Origin: Panicum virgatum
Lineage: Eukaryota; Streptophyta; Magnoliopsida; Poales; Poaceae
DNA length: 64,000 bases
Assembly: GCF_016808335.1 (NCBI RefSeq)
Contig: NC_053146.1
Span: 43,094,809-43,158,808 of the forward strand
Direction of reading: 5' to 3'
The notes beneath the pieces are model-generated. The model was not told the origin of the DNA. It ran no database searches and saw nothing but the letters and a program-made list of their open reading frames with translations. Positions 21,791 to 33,542 of the stretch are shown here, in pieces (positions within the stretch are counted from its first letter, which is position 1; each line of letters starts with the position of its first letter). The translations under genes were made by a program, and so were the position numbers.

Positions 21791-24700
21791 TGTCACACCC
21801 TAAAATTTTTGAATTTCAAGATGTGATTGAAATTAAAAATAAAACAATAATTTTCTCCTAATTTTAAAATTTTCCCAACATTTATTTTCTTTACAGAGAA
21901 TTTAGTGTAAAAGAAAATAGATTGGTTTTTTTATTTAAATAAGGTTATTTTGTTTGTGTTGCATTCATGCTGCAATGCATTATTTTATTTGTTTGTTCAA
22001 TTTGAATTTGAATTCTCTGAATTTAAATTTAGCTTGAATTGAATTTGTTTGAATCAGTTTCAAAAATGCAAAACCTTTTTTTTCCTCAACTTGTTTTCAG
22101 CCCAACAAGCCTATATCTCCCTCTTTTCTTTCCCCTGCAGCCCAACCCGCGCCGGCCCGAAGCACCTCCCCGGCCCAGCTTTTCCCGGCCCAGTCCAGCG
22201 CTCCCTCACGCCTCTCCCTTCCATCGACGGGTGGGTCCCGCCGGTCGGACCCGTCTTCCCCGCCGTGCCGAGCCGGGACTCGCCCCCCGAGTCCGGGTGG
22301 AGCACGCACCGCTCCGGCGTGGCGCGCACGCCAAGGAACCCCGAGCCCCGCCCTATATAAGGCGCCCTAGCTCCCCGGTATCGCATCGAAGCCGCAGCGC
22401 CGCCTTCGCTCGCAAACCCTAGCTCTAGCTGCCGCGCCGCCACCATTGGAGCTCGGAAGCTCGGGTCGCACGCGTCTCGCCGCTCCGCCGCTTCCCCGTC
22501 GAGTCCACTCGCAGCAGAAGCTTCGCCGTGTGGTGAGGATTCCCTCCGGCTCTTTTCCCCCTCCCTTACCCTCTCCTTCGCGCGAGATAGCTCGCCGTCG
22601 CCGCCCTTCCGCCATGCATCGCCGCAAGCGCTGCCCCGCCCGCTTTAGCTCGAGCCGCTGCCCTAGACGCGTTCGCCGTGCCGCGCGCGTGCTCCCAGAG
22701 CAAGACCCGAGTTGAATCGGGGCCGGAATCACGTAGACGTGACACGCCGGCGATGCTCCGCCGCCTAGCTCGCCGCCGGCAGCCTTGCGCCGCCGCCAAC
22801 CCGCCCCATCAAACCCTAGCCGTCTGATCTGCGATCCACGGCCACGATTAGATCTAAACTCAAGTCAAACCTAGCCTTACCAGTCAACCGGGCCAATTTT
22901 GCAAAAGAGCCCCTAGGCTTTTTGGAAATCGACCCTCCATCCACCGCAGTTCAAAACTATTTCTGTTTTAGTCCAAATCTTTACAGAAAACACCCCGAGG
23001 TTTTCTAAAATCGAGCCCACCATCCAAAGCTTTAGTTTTTGCTTGCTAGCCCTTGTAGTTTAGGTTTAATTTCGTTTTAGTCCCTGGTTTCTTTAGAGCT
23101 AGCCCCTAGATGTTTAAATCTATCGCAAACAAGTCCCTAGAACTTGTTTTAGCCATATCTTTCACGTTTCAACTCCGTTTTCACCGATTCTTGCGCTCAC
23201 GTGATCCTTGTGACGTGTGCAATAGCTTTATAACCTTTTTATCCTCTATGAGCACACTTTGTTGTGTCTCACAAATATTTTTTCCATTAGTCCTTAACCC
23301 TTTGGTTAATCGCGACTAAATCCTTACTCATAGTTTATCCCATAGTTTCCACGTGCTAGCTCCGTTTTCCGTGTTTCTTGCACTCTTGTAACCGTAGCAG
23401 CGAGCTCTATCCATTAGTATGCTCTTTTAAAGCCTTTCTTTTGTTCTGGTGTATTGTTCTTAGTTGTATCTTTTTGTTTGCTTTGTATGGTTGCTCGTTG
23501 ATTGCTCCGAGTAGAAGGATCGCTGTTTGAAAATTGAAGATCAAGAGTTCCAAGTGAGCAAAAGCTGAAGAGCAGTAAGAGTAGCTTTTCGTTGGAGAAA
23601 GACAAGTGACCCTAACCATCCTTCTGTCTATGCTTATTTACAAGAGTATTATGATGATTTAATTGGAACATGGAGAACCACCCAAGAAAACCGTACAACC
23701 ACAATACTATATGGCTCTGGTCTTGGCTAAGTAATTAGATGAACTATATATTGTGTTGGGGTTGTTTCGCTTGGTGGTTATGAGTTTGTGTTGTGGAGCG
23801 GGTGAAGGAAGCTGTCGTGGGGATTCTAGGGGTACCCACAGCCGGGTGGCGGAACGCACCCGCCTATTCCCAGTGAGGGAGTACTCGGGGAAGTACTAGG
23901 CAATGGGGCTAGATCTACGCTGAGAAAGGGGACTCAAGAACACACGATTTAGAGTGGTTCGGGCCGCCGGAGCGTAATACCCTACGTCCACTGTGAGATG
24001 TATTGTTCTGGGTTGTGTATGAACCTATCCTCTGCTGGCCTTGGCTCTTGCTCAGCCTGAGGTTTTCTAGCGGCGTCCCCCCCCCCCCTTTTATAGATCA
24101 AGGGGGAGCGGATACATAGGGCGTTGATGCCCCGACAGGTGGGCCCAACGTGACTGTGGCTACAGCGGTAGCGAATCTTTACTGCTGCTCTCCTGACTCA
24201 GGGGGGTCTTTTCTTGTCCCGTCAACTAGGCGCTCGTTGGAGTAGCGTAGCTTGCGGCGTGGCCTGCTGAGCCCATTATGTAGCGTCATAATGGGCGAAG
24301 CTGAGCCGTCGTATCCATCTGGCAGACGCAGTATGGGCGGCGCCAGCGGCTCCACTGCCTTGGTAATACGCGATCAATAGTATCCCCCGGTCAATGAAAC
24401 GCCTCAGCTTCTGTCATATCAATGCAGACGTTTACCTACTGCAATAAATGCAATGGTGGGTGAACGTTGGTATGGAAACCCAAACGGCCATGTCTTGCAG
24501 ACACGTGGCGGCCCCGGACCACCCCGACGCGGGGCGTCGATCTCTTCCCTTAGCGAGGGGTCCGGTTATTATACAGGGGGTCCGGGACCCCATGTGGGGT
24601 CCGGGACCCTGCGGGGGTCCGGTCTCCTCGGGGAGGTCCGGAGTCCCGACTGCTTGCGCACGAGTTCCTGCCTTTTCCGGGACACGTGGTGTCTCTGGAC

Positions 24701-25465
24701 CTTTCCCAACTGAGGAACGGCCCAGGCCGCTGCTGGGAGAACAGGATTCCGGACCGCAGGGGTCCGGTTGTTTGGATGTAGTTAAGGATAACTTATAAGA
24801 TCCTTGCCTAGACACAGTAAGAGGTGGTACCCCAGTCCTGGGGTACCGACAGAAGCTGTGTCTTCTAAGGGACCGCAAAGGCAGGGACCAACACATACAT
24901 ATAGGGATTCTTCGGAAAGGCCTCGTAGCGTCCCTATGCAATCACACCTCGGAAGTGTGGTATTGTGCCTAGCTAGCACATTGCGTTGTTGGGTTCAAAG
25001 TTCTTCGGAACTTTTACACGAATTGTGGTGAAAGTGTACAACCTCTGCAGAGTTAAAACTAACCGGTTAGCCGTGCTCACGGTCAAGAGCGGCTTGGACC
25101 CTCACATGATTAATAAACTTAAAGATGGATTTAAATCACTTTCTGGTTATTTCTTGTGGCCTTGCTGAGTACCAACCATAAGTGTACTCACCCTTGCTTA
25201 CTGCTGCTCAGAAGGAGAAAGTTGTGGTGAAGTCTTTTTGAAGATGTTGCTGAGTTTTAGGCGTACACAACCCCCAGTCGATTGCCTGTGAAGTTGAAGT
25301 CATCGTTTTCAGGATAAACTGTATAACTCTGATAATCTTTTAATTGTTGTTTTTATGTGATACTGTTACTGATTATTCACTTATAATGTCTCTATATGTA
25401 TGAAACTTGATCCTGGTATACATATAGTTATGTATTCGGTTTTGTCCTTAAAACCGGGTGTGACA
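21791..25465 (+). mobile_element. Solo LTR, Tekay/Del-like, containing another solo LTR
   Basis: The ends are TGTCACACCC and GGGTGTGACA, flanked by the duplication GGTTC (21786-21790 and 25466-25470). The total is 3675 bp, or about 2.63 kb without the nested LTR and its duplicated flank. A TATA box (CTATATAAGG, 22353-22362) follows a GC-rich zone, so orientation is plus. No gag-pol and no second copy is present. CCTCTGCAGAGTTAAAAC near 25040 ties it to the LTR at 12930-15898. Open frames within it are not genes. Confidence 0.82.
23813..24851 (-). mobile_element. Nested solo LTR (1039 bp)
   Basis: The ends are TGTCG and CGACA, flanked by the exact duplication GAAGC (23808-23812 and 24852-24856). 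A minus-strand TATAAAA (24089-24095) beside a C-run indicates minus orientation. The layout resembles the Tat LTR at 7818-9138. No coding sequence. Confidence 0.82.
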
Positions 25466-25521
25466 GGTTCACTGCTGAATGCTGATGTGCAAGAGAAATG
25501 GGTTATGACAGCTGATACATA

Positions 25522-25978
25522 GGGTTTGTTTACTTGGTGAAAAGGTTTGGATTTTGATACTGTAGCACATTTCATTGTTACTTGACAAATAATGTCTAAT
25601 TATAGACTAATTAGGCTTAAAAGATTTAGCTTATGCTAATCAGTTAGACTATGTAATTAGTTATTTTTTCAACTGCGTGTAATGCTCCATGCATGTGTCC
25701 GAAGATTTGATGTAACGGACTAATTAGGCTTAAAAGATTCAGCTCATGCTAATCAGTTAGACTGTGTAATTAGTTATTTTTTTAACTGCGTGTATGCTCC
25801 ATGCATGTGTCCGAAGATTCGATATAACGAACTAATTAGGCTTAAAAGATTCAGCTTATGCTAATCAGTTAGACTGTGTAATTAGTTATTTTTTCAACTG
25901 CGTGTATGCTCTATGTATGTGTCCGAAGATTCGATGTAACGGTTATTGTGAAAAAAAAATTGAGAACTAAACAGGGCC
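25522..25978. mobile_element. Tourist-like MITE enlarged by a tandem triplication
   Basis: The left end GGGTTTGTTTACTTGG and right end GAACTAAACAGGGCC match the family of the 51.7-53.3 kb MITEs. Both sides have ATA next to the ends. The element is about 457 bp instead of about 240 because of three internal tandem units. Confidence 0.72.
25605..25941. repeat. Tandem repeat, three units of 112-113 bp
   Basis: Units at 25605-25717, 25718-25829 and 25830-25941, each from ACTAATTAGGCTTAAAAG to GAAGATTCGATGTAACG-like ends, are nearly identical. Confidence 0.92.
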
Positions 25979-27129
25979 ATAGTACAACCAGAGTGGCCAA
26001 CAAAGGATTAAGTAGATCGAGAAAGGTTATGCGCAAAATCAATAGATAAAAATGCATGGGGCCATCTCTATACTCGGCGCTAGGCAAGGCAGCATGCCAA
26101 CATCTAGGAATCACGCAAGCTATGCGATGGAGACAATGCAAAAAGGTCAAGCTGGAATGCCGCATTGCAGTGCAGGTGCAGGGAGGAGGACCTACAAAAG
26201 GTAGGACGCTGTGGCTGGCGCAAAAAGGCAGCGGGCAAGCGGGACCCCTATGGCTCTTTCCATCTCAAGGATTAAGAAAAGGGGGTGAATTCCATTGCTT
26301 GTCAGGGATCTGGATCCGGCGACGAGCAGCCAAGATCAACGACACCGCCAGCGACGATCAGGCCAGCCGCCTGCAAAGAATCCCATGCCTTTTTTTCTCG
26401 GACCAAAGGAATTGCTGCTACCGAAGGACAGAAACCCATTGCGATCTTGCAATGGGCGATTTCAGTGGTTTGTAGGTGGGAGTGGGACGCGACCTGTCCT
26501 TTGCCACGATCCGAACGCAGATCGTATGATTTGCCATTACCATCAGTGTGTAGGTTGTCCGTCCAGCTGCATGTTCAGCAACATGAGTCAGTGCAGTAGG
26601 GCCAGGAAGCGAGCATCAAAGATTAGATCAGAGCATAAAGATGGTTTGATTTACAGACGGGGACACATGCGTGCGTGCGTTCCTCACGCTCTAAACAATG
26701 GTCCCGTCGAGGACACGAGCAGCCAGCCCAGTCACCAGCAGCAGGTGTGCGAGTACGGACAGAACAAAGGCATGCTCTGACTTGCAAGCAACACCCACCC
26801 CGCGCCTTGTCCGGCACACGAGCTGGTGGCTCCCTCCCTACGGACCCTACCCTTTACACATGCCGTTTCGCACACCATATCACCACCAACACAGCCAGAA
26901 CACACGGCAGGGCTTCACTCACAGAACACACGTATCACAAGTGCAGTTGCCACCGTTCCAAAAACCATGGACGTTTTCAATTTTCATCATCTCTGAACTC
27001 TGATCTCACCACACGGCACAGCACGGATGTTCTAACGCTGTAATGCGAACCTAAAGCGAAGCAATTTACATACAAAACATTCATCGGAATGGGGCACGGG
27101 GATCGGCCGCTCGCCGGAGGATGCTGCCG
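25979..27129. other. Intergenic sequence downstream of the U-box gene
   Basis: It holds repeat copy B (26350-26458) and otherwise no supported gene. The part next to 27130 should include the 3' UTR of the U-box gene; I cannot place its poly(A) site. Confidence 0.35.
26350..26458. repeat. Dispersed repeat copy B with the same hairpin
   Basis: Partner of 10019-10124. The hairpin CCCATTGC-N6-GCAATGGG is at 26435-26456, with only the loop differing. Confidence 0.6.
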
Positions 27130-28836
27130 TCAGAACTCGGCCGTGTTGCCGCAGGACGAGACGCCGAGCTCGCGCTGCCGGCGCCGGAACGACATGAGCC
27201 CGTCCGACACGATGCTCCCGCCGCAGTCCTCCCCGTCGCCGCACTCCAGGCTGCTCCCCGTCAGGTCGTTGTACTCGCCGTCCTCGTCCAGGTCGCCCCG
27301 CATGGCGCGCAGCGTCTTGCGCGCCATCTCGCGCCGGACGCCGGCGCCCTCGCCCGCCACCACGCGTCGGAGCGCCCGGTCCGCCCCCGCGGCCCGCGCC
27401 AGGCCGCGGAACCGGAGGCTGCCGCGGCTCATAGCGTACATCGCCGACACGCACCACTCCTCCAGGTCCGCGGCGCCGCCACCGCCGGTGGCGTCGTCGA
27501 GGATGCCCGCGACGGACGCCACGGCGCCCGCGTCCATGAGCGCGGCGCGGTCCTCGGCGCAGGCGGCCACGTTGCAGACCACCATGAGCGCCAGCCGGCG
27601 GATGGGGCCCGGCTCCGCCGCGCCGGAGGCCACGGCCAGCAGCGCCTTGGGCGCGCCCGGGAAGCGCGCCACCTTGGACTGGTTGACCGCGGCGAGGGAG
27701 AGGTGGTAGAGCGCCATCCCGGCGTCGCGGCGCGCGCGGGGCGGGTGGGCCGGGGAGGTGAGGAGGTCCAGGAGCGGGGGCACCGCGCTCAGCACGCCGA
27801 TGGCAGCGCGGTTGTCCTCGTTGAGCGCCAGCCCGAACAGTGCCCCCGCCGCGTGCTCCCGGGCCTCGGGCGCCGAGGCCCCCGACCGGAGCACCTCCAC
27901 GAGCGCCGGCACGGCGCCCGCGCGCACGATGCGGACCTTGTTGGCCGGCTCCAGGGAGAGGTTGACGAGCGCGGCCGCCGCGTCCACCCGCGCGGCCGCG
28001 TGGCGCGGGAGCAGCAGCACCCGCCGCAGCGCACCGAGGAGGCGCGGCGTGCACAGCGCGCGCCGCCGCTCCGCGCTCTCCCGCGTGGCCTCGCGGAGCG
28101 CGCCCATCGCCGCCGCAACGATCCCATCCTCGTCCGCGTCCATCACCTTGCCCACCACATCGTCCTCCAGCGGGTCGACCGGGGGCGCCGGCTCCGCCTC
28201 CACCTCCACCTCCCTAACTATCCGCGGCTGCAGCGCGGCGCCCTTGGCAGGCCTCGCGCTCCCGCCGTCCTCCTCCTCCGCCGGGACGATCTCCGAGGAC
28301 GACCCATACGACGAGGTGGACGCCGGCGACGAGTACGACGAGTTGGACGAGCTCGCCGCAAGCACCGCGGCGCGCCTGGCCGTGGTCCTCACGGACTTGG
28401 CCGCGGCCGCCGGGGGCATCGCGCGCAGCACGGCCTCCCGCGCGGCCTGGGCCGACGGCGGCGCCGGCGGCGCGCGGCCGACGCGCGCGCACCAGGTGCC
28501 GATGGCCGCCCTGAGCGCGGAGTTAGGAATCATCGTCCCGGCGCCCCCGGGGTCCACGCCGTGGGGCACGAAGGCGAGCTCCGCGCAGGCCTGGAGGCAC
28601 GCCCGCTCGAAGGTCTTCCCGGACGGCAGGATGACCGGGTCCGCCATCAGCGCGCCGGAGATCGGGCACAGGAACTCCTCCGGCACGGCCTCGGCCGCCC
28701 ACGTCTCCGACCGCGCGGGCGAGGCGGGCGCCGGCGCCGCGGACGACCGGGACGACGGCGAGCACGGCGCGCTGGTGCCGCCGCTGGCGGCGCGGTGGAG
28801 CGGCAGCTTCCAGCGGCGCGGGCGCGCCGCACCCAT
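27130..28836 (-). CDS. U-box/armadillo-repeat E3 ubiquitin ligase (PUB38-41 type)
   Basis: A single exon of 568 codons plus TGA. The U-box spans about residues 50-116 (EFLCPISGALMADPVILPSG, then MIPNSALRAAIGTWC); this domain recruits the E2. A Ser-rich, then acidic linker follows (about 150-210). From about 220 to 505 come armadillo-type helices (AAAALVNLSLEPANKVRIV, HAAGALFGLALNEDNRAAI, MALYHLSLAAVNQSKV), which usually bind the substrate. The tail is acidic and ends NTAEF. Order and length fit plant PUB38-41 proteins (about 550 residues). The frame stays open 175 codons upstream, but that part is low-complexity and unlike the family, so I start at the ATG at 28836 (GCCCATGGG). Third positions are almost all G/C, as in GC-rich intronless grass genes. 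Substrate unknown. Confidence 0.92.
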   Translation of the reverse strand: MGAARPRRWKLPLHRAASGGTSAPCSPSSRSSAAPAPASPARSETWAAEAVPEEFLCPISGALMADPVILPSGKTFERACLQACAELAFVPHGVDPGGAGTMIPNSALRAAIGTWCARVGRAPPAPPSAQAAREAVLRAMPPAAAAKSVRTTARRAAVLAASSSNSSYSSPASTSSYGSSSEIVPAEEEDGGSARPAKGAALQPRIVREVEVEAEPAPPVDPLEDDVVGKVMDADEDGIVAAAMGALREATRESAERRRALCTPRLLGALRRVLLLPRHAAARVDAAAALVNLSLEPANKVRIVRAGAVPALVEVLRSGASAPEAREHAAGALFGLALNEDNRAAIGVLSAVPPLLDLLTSPAHPPRARRDAGMALYHLSLAAVNQSKVARFPGAPKALLAVASGAAEPGPIRRLALMVVCNVAACAEDRAALMDAGAVASVAGILDDATGGGGAADLEEWCVSAMYAMSRGSLRFRGLARAAGADRALRRVVAGEGAGVRREMARKTLRAMRGDLDEDGEYNDLTGSSLECGDGEDCGGSIVSDGLMSFRRRQRELGVSSCGNTAEF

Positions 28837-30599
28837 GGGCCGGCGGCGTGTGCCCGCGGGAGTGGGGGCTATTATTGTACAGCTAGCTTGCTTAGCAGCG
28901 GCGGGGGAAGGAGGAGGAGGGTTCTTTCGCGGCCATGACCTTTTGCTTTTTGTTTTGTGCTCGGTGCTCGCTCCTTTTGGGGTTCGGGTGCTTTGTTCCT
29001 CGGCTGGAGCTTGGGGAGTGTGGAGCGCGATTGGTTTAATGCGCCGGGAGGGAGACGGCGCGGCAGGAGCCTTAGCCTGGAAGGGATTGGTGGGTGCCGG
29101 GACCCGGGAGTGCGCGCGCGGTTTGGGCTCGGCTACTCGCTTGGCTGGTTTTCTTCGGCTCGGTTTCGCCTGAGTGCGGTGTCGAATGCTGGGATTGGTC
29201 GCGGTAGCGTCGCATTGACTGGACGGCCGTCGTCTAGCCGGCCGGGGTAGGATTAGGAAGGCACGGTGGCTGGCCGCGGCAGGTGCCCGGCGGGTGCGCG
29301 CGCGTCCGCTTGTACATTCCGTGGCCATTGGCTCGGCTTGACGGGCGGGCGACAGGCCCAACCGAGCTCACTTGCAGTTGCAGCCAGCCAGCCACGGCCG
29401 GCCCATTGGTGGAGCAGCAACTCCTGTTGTTTTTCACCGTGCGGTCGTTTTCATCCCAGGCTGACTGACAAACTGGGATGAGATTGAGCGTCCCCTGTCC
29501 CGGACAGACTCAACATCTCGGCGTCCAAGTCCTGATTTTTATGGACAGGAACCAGCCGGACGCTTGAGGATCGAAGAGCCGACCGAGTCCAAGGCAGCAG
29601 CCTCGGGGGTTCTATACATCGGACATGCGAGTGGATTCGATTTACCCGTAGATGTCGTGCCCCGTCCCTCGCCGTCTCTGTCCCTCTCCGTTTCCACCCG
29701 TCTTCGTCTCCTCTGCTGCGTCCGCCGCCTCCACCCCCCTCTGTCTCCCCCACGTCTCCTCTGCCACCTACGCCCGCCTCCGTCGCCACCCCCATGTTCC
29801 TCCGCCTCCTTCGCCGCCGGAACCGCCTCCGCCAGAGCCGCCGAAGTCCGGCCGCCGGAGCTCACTGGAGAACATTGTGCGATGTGGCTTCAATTTTTCG
29901 CATATGCGATGAATAGACCTCTCCGCGGTCTCACCATCGCCTCCTCTCTGCGACGCAAGTGCCCTTACCAAAATGATGAGTATACTATATATGGTTATAT
30001 AGTAGTATTTATTTTATTTGTCTTTTGGTTCAATACGAAGCAAACTGTGGTCCAAATATGCTACAAAAGAGAAAACGTGCCGCTCGATTGTTGTCTTTCG
30101 ATCCAATCTGCAAATCACAGCGCGATCTTTCTGCTTCCACCGTCACCGCTCGCCAAGTATGATGTGAGTCGTGACACTTCCATCTTCTAGATTTCGCTAG
30201 GCACTCGTAGACTGCAGCGACCAAGCAACGATCGAGCAACGCAATGCTCAGATGTCCCACTCGCATGGCTTGGCACCCTGGCTGGTGCGGTGGTTGTGTC
30301 TGTCACTAGGGCCTAATTCATAGTTTCGCTCGGGGCCTCCAAATTTACCGGTACGGCCCTAGTCTCCCGGGACTTGGCGCGTGGGTGTCTTGTACACTAT
30401 CCGTTAATTTGCTGCTGGATACGAAGAAACTGAAAACCTCTATTGTGGTGAGTACTGGGCGAGACAAGACAGATCCAGCCGCTCGCGTCGCCTCCGCGAG
30501 GGCGACGAAGCGGCGCCCAACCCTAGCCGCCGCCGAACTTCTTCCCGCACCCCCCAGCCGCGCCGCCGCCTGAGCGGTCGGCGGGCAAGTGAAAGGCCC
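28837..30599. other. Upstream region of the U-box gene and intergenic DNA
   Basis: The promoter and 5' UTR of the U-box gene must lie just right of 28836; ACAATAATAG on the minus strand near 28873 is the only weak TATA-like candidate. The plus-strand open frame at 29564-30190 shows no family motif. From about 30440 the sequence becomes the GC-rich repeat later split by two LTR insertions. Confidence 0.35.
30440..30599 (+). repeat. Interrupted GC-rich repeat, piece 1 of 3
   Basis: Starts near AGTACTGGGCGAGACAAG and runs through AACCCTAGCCGCCGCC to the LTR at 30600. It appears continuous with 33268-33542 and 46191-46980 once the two insertions are removed. It resembles a GC-rich 5' region of a retroelement, but no coding part is visible. 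The left limit is approximate. Confidence 0.4.
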
Positions 30600-33267
30600 T
30601 TGTTTGGTTTTGGTAATTGAGTGACAACTTAGGTAGACTAATAAGTATTTATGTTGAGATACATAGGTGATTAGTCCACATAAAGACACTAGTATGAGCA
30701 ACATGTGCCATGGAGGAGAAATGAATAAGTGTTAATGCTATGCTCATATAGTGTGATGAAGAAACTCATTACATATGAGACATGACAAGGAGTCATGTGA
30801 CCAAAGTGGAGAAGATCAAGACAAGGCTTGGCTTGATGGACCGGTTACAATGGTGAAGGGCAAGTCAAGGCTTTGAAGCGAGGGACCGCGAGGCGGTGAA
30901 GCTTGAGCAAGACTTGACACCGATGGACCGAGGAGACGGTGAAGAGCGAGCAAGGTCAAGATCGATGGACCAAATAGGTCATGTGATAATATGGAGTGGA
31001 TCATATCATTCAAGAAAGATCAAGCCAAGTGTTGACTCATGATGATGATCAAAAGTCTTTATGGAGATTGGTGCTTGTGTGGCATAAACATTTGGGAAGA
31101 TGAAATGGAATGCGCAAGGCAAAGGTATGACTTGTAGGGCATTTCATTTTACCGGTCAAAGATTGTGTAGAGAAGTGCATGACCGGATTTAGGATAGATT
31201 GTCGTACTATTAAGAGGGGCAAACTTGTTTGTATATCGGTCATCTAGTGCCACCTGAGCGATCTAACATTGCGATGTTGCTAGGATCGAGTGGCGTGGTG
31301 AGATCAAGTGAAAATCCTTTGAAAATAATTATAAAAATACTAACACACATGCACATGGTATTGTTCACTTGGTGTTGTTGGTACATTTACCAAGGAGAAA
31401 GTGTTGGAGTTGATGTTGATCAACTTGGGGAATTAAGAAAGGCTTTTCCGTGTTCTCTGGAAATGAGGTTGGATCTTAGAGTGGAATACTGCTTTAATCC
31501 ATTGTGTTTTGAATCAAATATTCAGTTGGATTGTGTATTCCTCTGAATAAACTTTTCATAGAGTCCAAGATCACATAATTTGGACATCGGAGCTAAGAGT
31601 TATGGCCGTTTTACCGAGGTTCGTTTTTGCTGAAAATGTACATGCGGACGGTCCTCTTCTGGAGGGCGGACGGTCCGCCGTTGTTTCGTTTGAACTTGAA
31701 TAGAACCATTTTTTTGCTCTATTTGTGGTCCAAAGTGAACTGCGGACCGTCCGGGCCATGGGGGCGGACGGTCCGCCTTTAAAACCTGAAACGGGCGCAG
31801 AAACTTGGTCTCTCTGTATGGGGTGTCAAAATGTACTACGGACGGTCCAGTCCTTGGGGGCGGACGGTCCGCCTCTTATTGAAAATTCTAGGACAGAAAC
31901 ACTGCAGTTTCTATGTGTGCTCACTTTTTGAACAGCGGACGGTCCGTCGTTAGGGTGCGGACAGTCCGCCGGTCACTTCCAGATTTAGTCAGAGACATTT
32001 GCAAATCGGTTGGTTCGAAGTTTTGAACCGCGGACGGTCCGCCCCAGGGGTGCAGACAGTCCGCCCGGGGCTCTAACGGTCGACTCTGACACGCAATCAT
32101 TGCAGTTCTAGCCGTTGGTTTTGAATGACGGACGGTCCGGTCTCTGTGAGACGGACAGTCCGCGAAACCTCTGTTTTTACAGAATTTGAGTGTAACTGTT
32201 AGTTTGGGACTTCCCTCTAGAAATAGAGGCGGTGGCCGGCCATTTGAGAGGTTGAGCACCTTGGGGACTTGGTGTCCTTGTGTGAGAGTGCTTGAGAACC
32301 CTCCAACTCACTTGAGTTTGGAGCAAATCATATTCGCTAAGTGAGAGAGCGATTCTAGTATCTTGCTTTAAGAGATTGCAAGGAATTGGCACTAGGTGAT
32401 CGAGTTGCAAGCCGGTGGTGCTTGTTACTCTTGGAGGTTGCCACCTCCTAGATGGCTTGGTGGTGTGTCTCCGTTGTGAAGCCCGCAAGAAAGTTGTGCG
32501 GTGCTCCGGAGAGGTGATTGTGAGGGGTATTGTGCTCACCACGCGGGAGCCGCGAAGAGCAACTCTAGTTGAGCGAGACGCGAAGAGCAACAAGTTGTCC
32601 GGCCAGATCATATGCTAGAGCTCGGTGTGAGCACTCCACGTGGGAGAGTGTGACTTGAGAGTCACCACTAGCAAGAGGACCGGCGGCAACCTTGGAGTTT
32701 GTCTCAACGGGGATTAGTTTGGTGGCAACCAAGTGAACCTCGGGATAAAAATCACCATGTCAACTTTGTCTACTCTTCTCGGTGGTTTACATTCTCCAAA
32801 TCACAAGTCTTGCATTTACATTCATATATATCTTGTGCTTGTGTAGTTGCTCTAGTGATTAGTTAGCTTGTGTAGCTTGCTAATTATCTTCTTACTTGTG
32901 TAGCATAGAAGTAAAGATCTTAGTGTAACTAATTATCTTGTGTAGCCTTGTTTTTTAGAACTACTAGTTGTGCTTAGATTTTGCGAACTTTGCATACTAG
33001 TATGTGTAGGAGCTCCCGGTGTGTGAAGTACTAGTTGCATAGGTTTATGTGACCTTGCAAACTAGAATTGTGTAGGTGAGCTCTACCTAGCCCGGCACCT
33101 TAGTTGCTCAATTAGAATCCCTTTGTAAGGTGCAAATTTTAGATAAAGGGGTGTAGTCTTGGCTAGACCGATTAGTTTAATTTCATATTTGTTTCGGTTA
33201 GCCGGCAATATTTTAAGTTTTAAAAATGACTATTCACCTCCCTTTAGTCCGCCATCTCGATCCTACA
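30600..33267 (+). mobile_element. Large LTR (solo), possibly Copia SIRE/Maximus-type
   Basis: It opens TGAAAGGCCCTTGTTTGG and closes CGATCCTACA. The flanks GCAAG (30595-30599) and GCAAA (33268-33272) match at 4 of 5. It is 2668 bp with no gag-pol and no second LTR. The opening is common in large grass Copia LTRs, which is my only ground for the family. Its middle carries the 96-bp tandem array; CTAGAAATAGAGG near 32217 is a degenerate TATA-like site. Confidence 0.65.
31640..32165. repeat. Six diverged 96-bp repeats, each with two palindromes
   Basis: CGGACGGTCCG-type palindromes occur in pairs about 22 bp apart. First members lie near 31644, 31741, 31837, 31935, 32030 and 32127, a spacing of 95-98 bp. 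Second members (near 31667, 31763, 31859, 31957, 32051 and 32151) include GGACAGTCCG variants. Confidence 0.88.
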
Positions 33268-33542
33268 GCAAACCGCGCGGCCGCGGTGAAGGCGGCGGCG
33301 AGCACCTTCTCCCCTTCCTCCAGCGGCTTGGGGCAGGCGCGGCCGTCCGGTCGCCTGGGGCGCCTTTCGTCGGCGTCTTGGCGGCGGCGGAGGCTCGGGC
33401 CTCCAGATCCGGCGCCGCCCCGGCCGGATATGGAGGCTGCGTGGCGGGGGCACGCGCCGGTGGCGGCGGGGGCGGCAGCCAGCGTTCTGATGGCGGCGGC
33501 GGCTGTGGCTGGCGCGGGTGCAGTGGCGCCGGCTATGGCTGC
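33268..33542 (+). repeat. Interrupted GC-rich repeat, piece 2 of 3
   Basis: GCG-rich sequence between the two LTR insertions, including GCAGCCAGCGTTCTGATGG and ending GGCTATGGCTGC at the chromovirus target site. Open frames have no recognisable motif. Confidence 0.4.

Noticed and set aside
27121..28938. Long plus-strand open frame opposite the U-box gene
   Set aside because: It is a GC-rich shadow: no stop codons arise because third positions of the real gene are G/C. The product is Arg/Pro/Ala low-complexity with no domain.
29564..30190. Plus-strand 208-codon frame near the U-box gene
   Set aside because: Pro/Ser-rich start, then unrelated AT-rich sequence, no domain and no splice structure. 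Not supported as a gene.
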